A program made the translations under genes and the position numbers. Below the pieces are notes generated by a model, which saw only the letters and a list, made by a program, of their open reading frames with translations, was not told the origin of the DNA and searched no databases. A stretch of 6,458 nucleotides of DNA from Thermoleophilia bacterium (GTDB lineage Bacteria > Actinomycetota > Thermoleophilia > Miltoncostaeales > Miltoncostaeaceae): the NCBI GenBank assembly GCA_016463385.1, contig JAEMRL010000143.1, positions 1-6,458 of the forward strand, given 5' to 3'. Each line of letters begins with the position of its first letter. The first letter of the stretch is position 1. Below are positions 5,560-6,458 of this stretch, piece after piece.

Positions 5560-6458
5560 CGGGGCATCAGGATCCTCTCGTAGACGGCCTCGTGGGCGGC
5601 CGCGGCGGCCCCCCAGGTGAATCGGTCCGCCGTGGCGCGGCCCCCCTCGGCGAGCCGCGCGCGCAGCGCCTCGTCGCGCATCACCTCGGCCAGCGCGCCG
5701 GCGAGGGCCTCCACGTCGCCCACCGCGGTCATGCGGCAGTCGCGGCCGTCGGCGAGGAACTCCCGCAGCACCGGCAGGTCGCTCACCACGACGGGCAGGC
5801 CCGCCGCCTGCGCCTCGAGCACCACCAGGCCGAAGCCCTCGCGCTCGGAGGGGAAGGCCAGCAGGTCCGCGCCGCGGAAGAGGGCCGGCATGTCGTCGTC
5901 GGGGATCGGGCCGAGCACGGCGACGTCGCACCCCTGCGGCGGGGCCGGGCCGCGCTGCACCCGAAGGCCGAGGGCGGCGGCGTCGTCCTCCCAGGCCGAG
6001 CGGTAGTCGGCGTAGTCGAACAGCGTCTCCCCGCCGGCGATCGCCAGGAGCGCTCCGGCGCCGATCCGCTCGCGCGCCCGGGCGAAGGCGGCGAGCAGCG
6101 CGCGGCTGCCCTTGCGCGGCTCGATCCCCCCGACGGCGAGCACCACCGGCCGATCGCCCCAGCCCATCGCCGCCCCGGCCGTCGCGCGGTCGAGCGGGCA
6201 CCCGGCGAAGCGGGCGCCGTCGACCCCGTTCGGGATCACCTCCGCGTCGACACCGTGCTCGTCGGCCAGCACGGTGGCCCAGTGGCGGCTGACGCAGATG
6301 CGGTGATCGACGTCCTCGATCGAGGCCCGCTGGCACTCGGCCAGCACCGGGCTGGCGAAGTCGTCGATGTGGTGGATGGTCCGGACGATCGCCGGCACGA
6401 GGCCCTCGGCCCGCAGGGCCAGCAGCGAGCGCGCCGACAGGCAGTCCTCGGAGTGGTG
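5556..6458 (-). CDS. GT4 glycosyltransferase, MSMEG_0565-like (5' end missing)
   Basis: The last 300 residues of a family-4 (GT-B fold) glycosyltransferase; the frame is open to the right edge, so the N-terminal acceptor-binding part lies outside the window. GTG at 6398 is internal, because upstream codons still read as conserved protein (HHSEDCLSARSLLALR). Motifs in the visible fragment: RTIHHIDDF (26-34), CVSRHW (55-60), IPNGVD (75-80), LAVGGIEPRKGS (107-118) with phosphate-binding R115/K116, LGPIPDDDMPALF (182-194), and FPSEREGFGLVVLEAQAAG (202-220), whose E207 and E215 form the retaining EX7E motif. The HHIDDF and GGIEPRKGS features match my recall of the MSMEG_0565 glycosyltransferase family, often found in nitrilase/radical-SAM clusters of the Nit1C type; none of those partners is visible here. 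Sugar donor and acceptor are unknown. It heads, as far as visible, the operon with OsmC, overlapping it by 4 bases. Confidence 0.92.
   Translation of the reverse strand, partial: HHSEDCLSARSLLALRAEGLVPAIVRTIHHIDDFASPVLAECQRASIEDVDHRICVSRHWATVLADEHGVDAEVIPNGVDGARFAGCPLDRATAGAAMGWGDRPVVLAVGGIEPRKGSRALLAAFARARERIGAGALLAIAGGETLFDYADYRSAWEDDAAALGLRVQRGPAPPQGCDVAVLGPIPDDDMPALFRGADLLAFPSEREGFGLVVLEAQAAGLPVVVSDLPVLREFLADGRDCRMTAVGDVEALAGALAEVMRDEALRARLAEGGRATADRFTWGAAAAAHEAVYERILMPR

Noticed and set aside
5560..6336. Upstream extension of the OsmC frame inside the glycosyltransferase gene
   Set aside because: The translation is Arg/Gly-rich shadow sequence. The glycosyltransferase frame carries all expected motifs and ends at the OsmC ATG.

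Overview
The window is very GC-rich (estimated by eye near 70%), with codons strongly biased to G or C at the third position, GTG/TTG starts, and Shine-Dalgarno sites of the GGAGG type. This fits a high-GC actinobacterial chromosome. The secreted protein at 2641-3273 and the style of several neighbours recall Thermoleophilia (Solirubrobacterales and relatives). That placement is recall and inference, not a computed result. There are no rRNA or tRNA genes, CRISPR arrays, transposases or integrases, and nothing looks recently transferred.

Left part (1-1107): a minus-strand DUF2877 (AllH-like) gene lies at 87-788. Opposed to it, on the plus strand, is a probable unrecognised short gene ending at 1091. 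The two appear to be divergent with overlapping 5' ends, and this is the least certain part of the annotation. The short gene converges on the next gene across a 10-bp inverted repeat that spans both stop codons.

Middle part (1107-3317): a membrane-anchored HD-GYP phosphohydrolase (minus, 1107-2492) is transcribed away from a small secreted protein (plus, 2641-3273). They share a 148-bp intergenic region with a perfect 18-bp palindrome, a second inverted repeat, and a strong ribosome binding site before a TTG start. The secreted gene ends in a textbook GC-rich hairpin at 3289-3317.

Right part (3324-6458): a compact minus-strand operon runs in this order: a GT4 glycosyltransferase of the MSMEG_0565 type (5' end outside the window), an OsmC-family thiol peroxidase, a CoA-disulfide-reductase-like FAD oxidoreductase, and an unrecognised 144-residue protein. 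Junctions are tight: a 4-bp ATGA overlap, a 47-bp gap with its own ribosome binding site, and a 2-bp gap. The OsmC protein and flavoprotein suggest thiol/peroxide redox chemistry. The role of the glycosyltransferase and the last protein in that setting is unknown. The most interesting points are the changed glycine motif in the flavoprotein's NAD(P)H site, its coupled partner protein, and the divergent control region with its palindrome. I did not find a clearly new multi-gene system.
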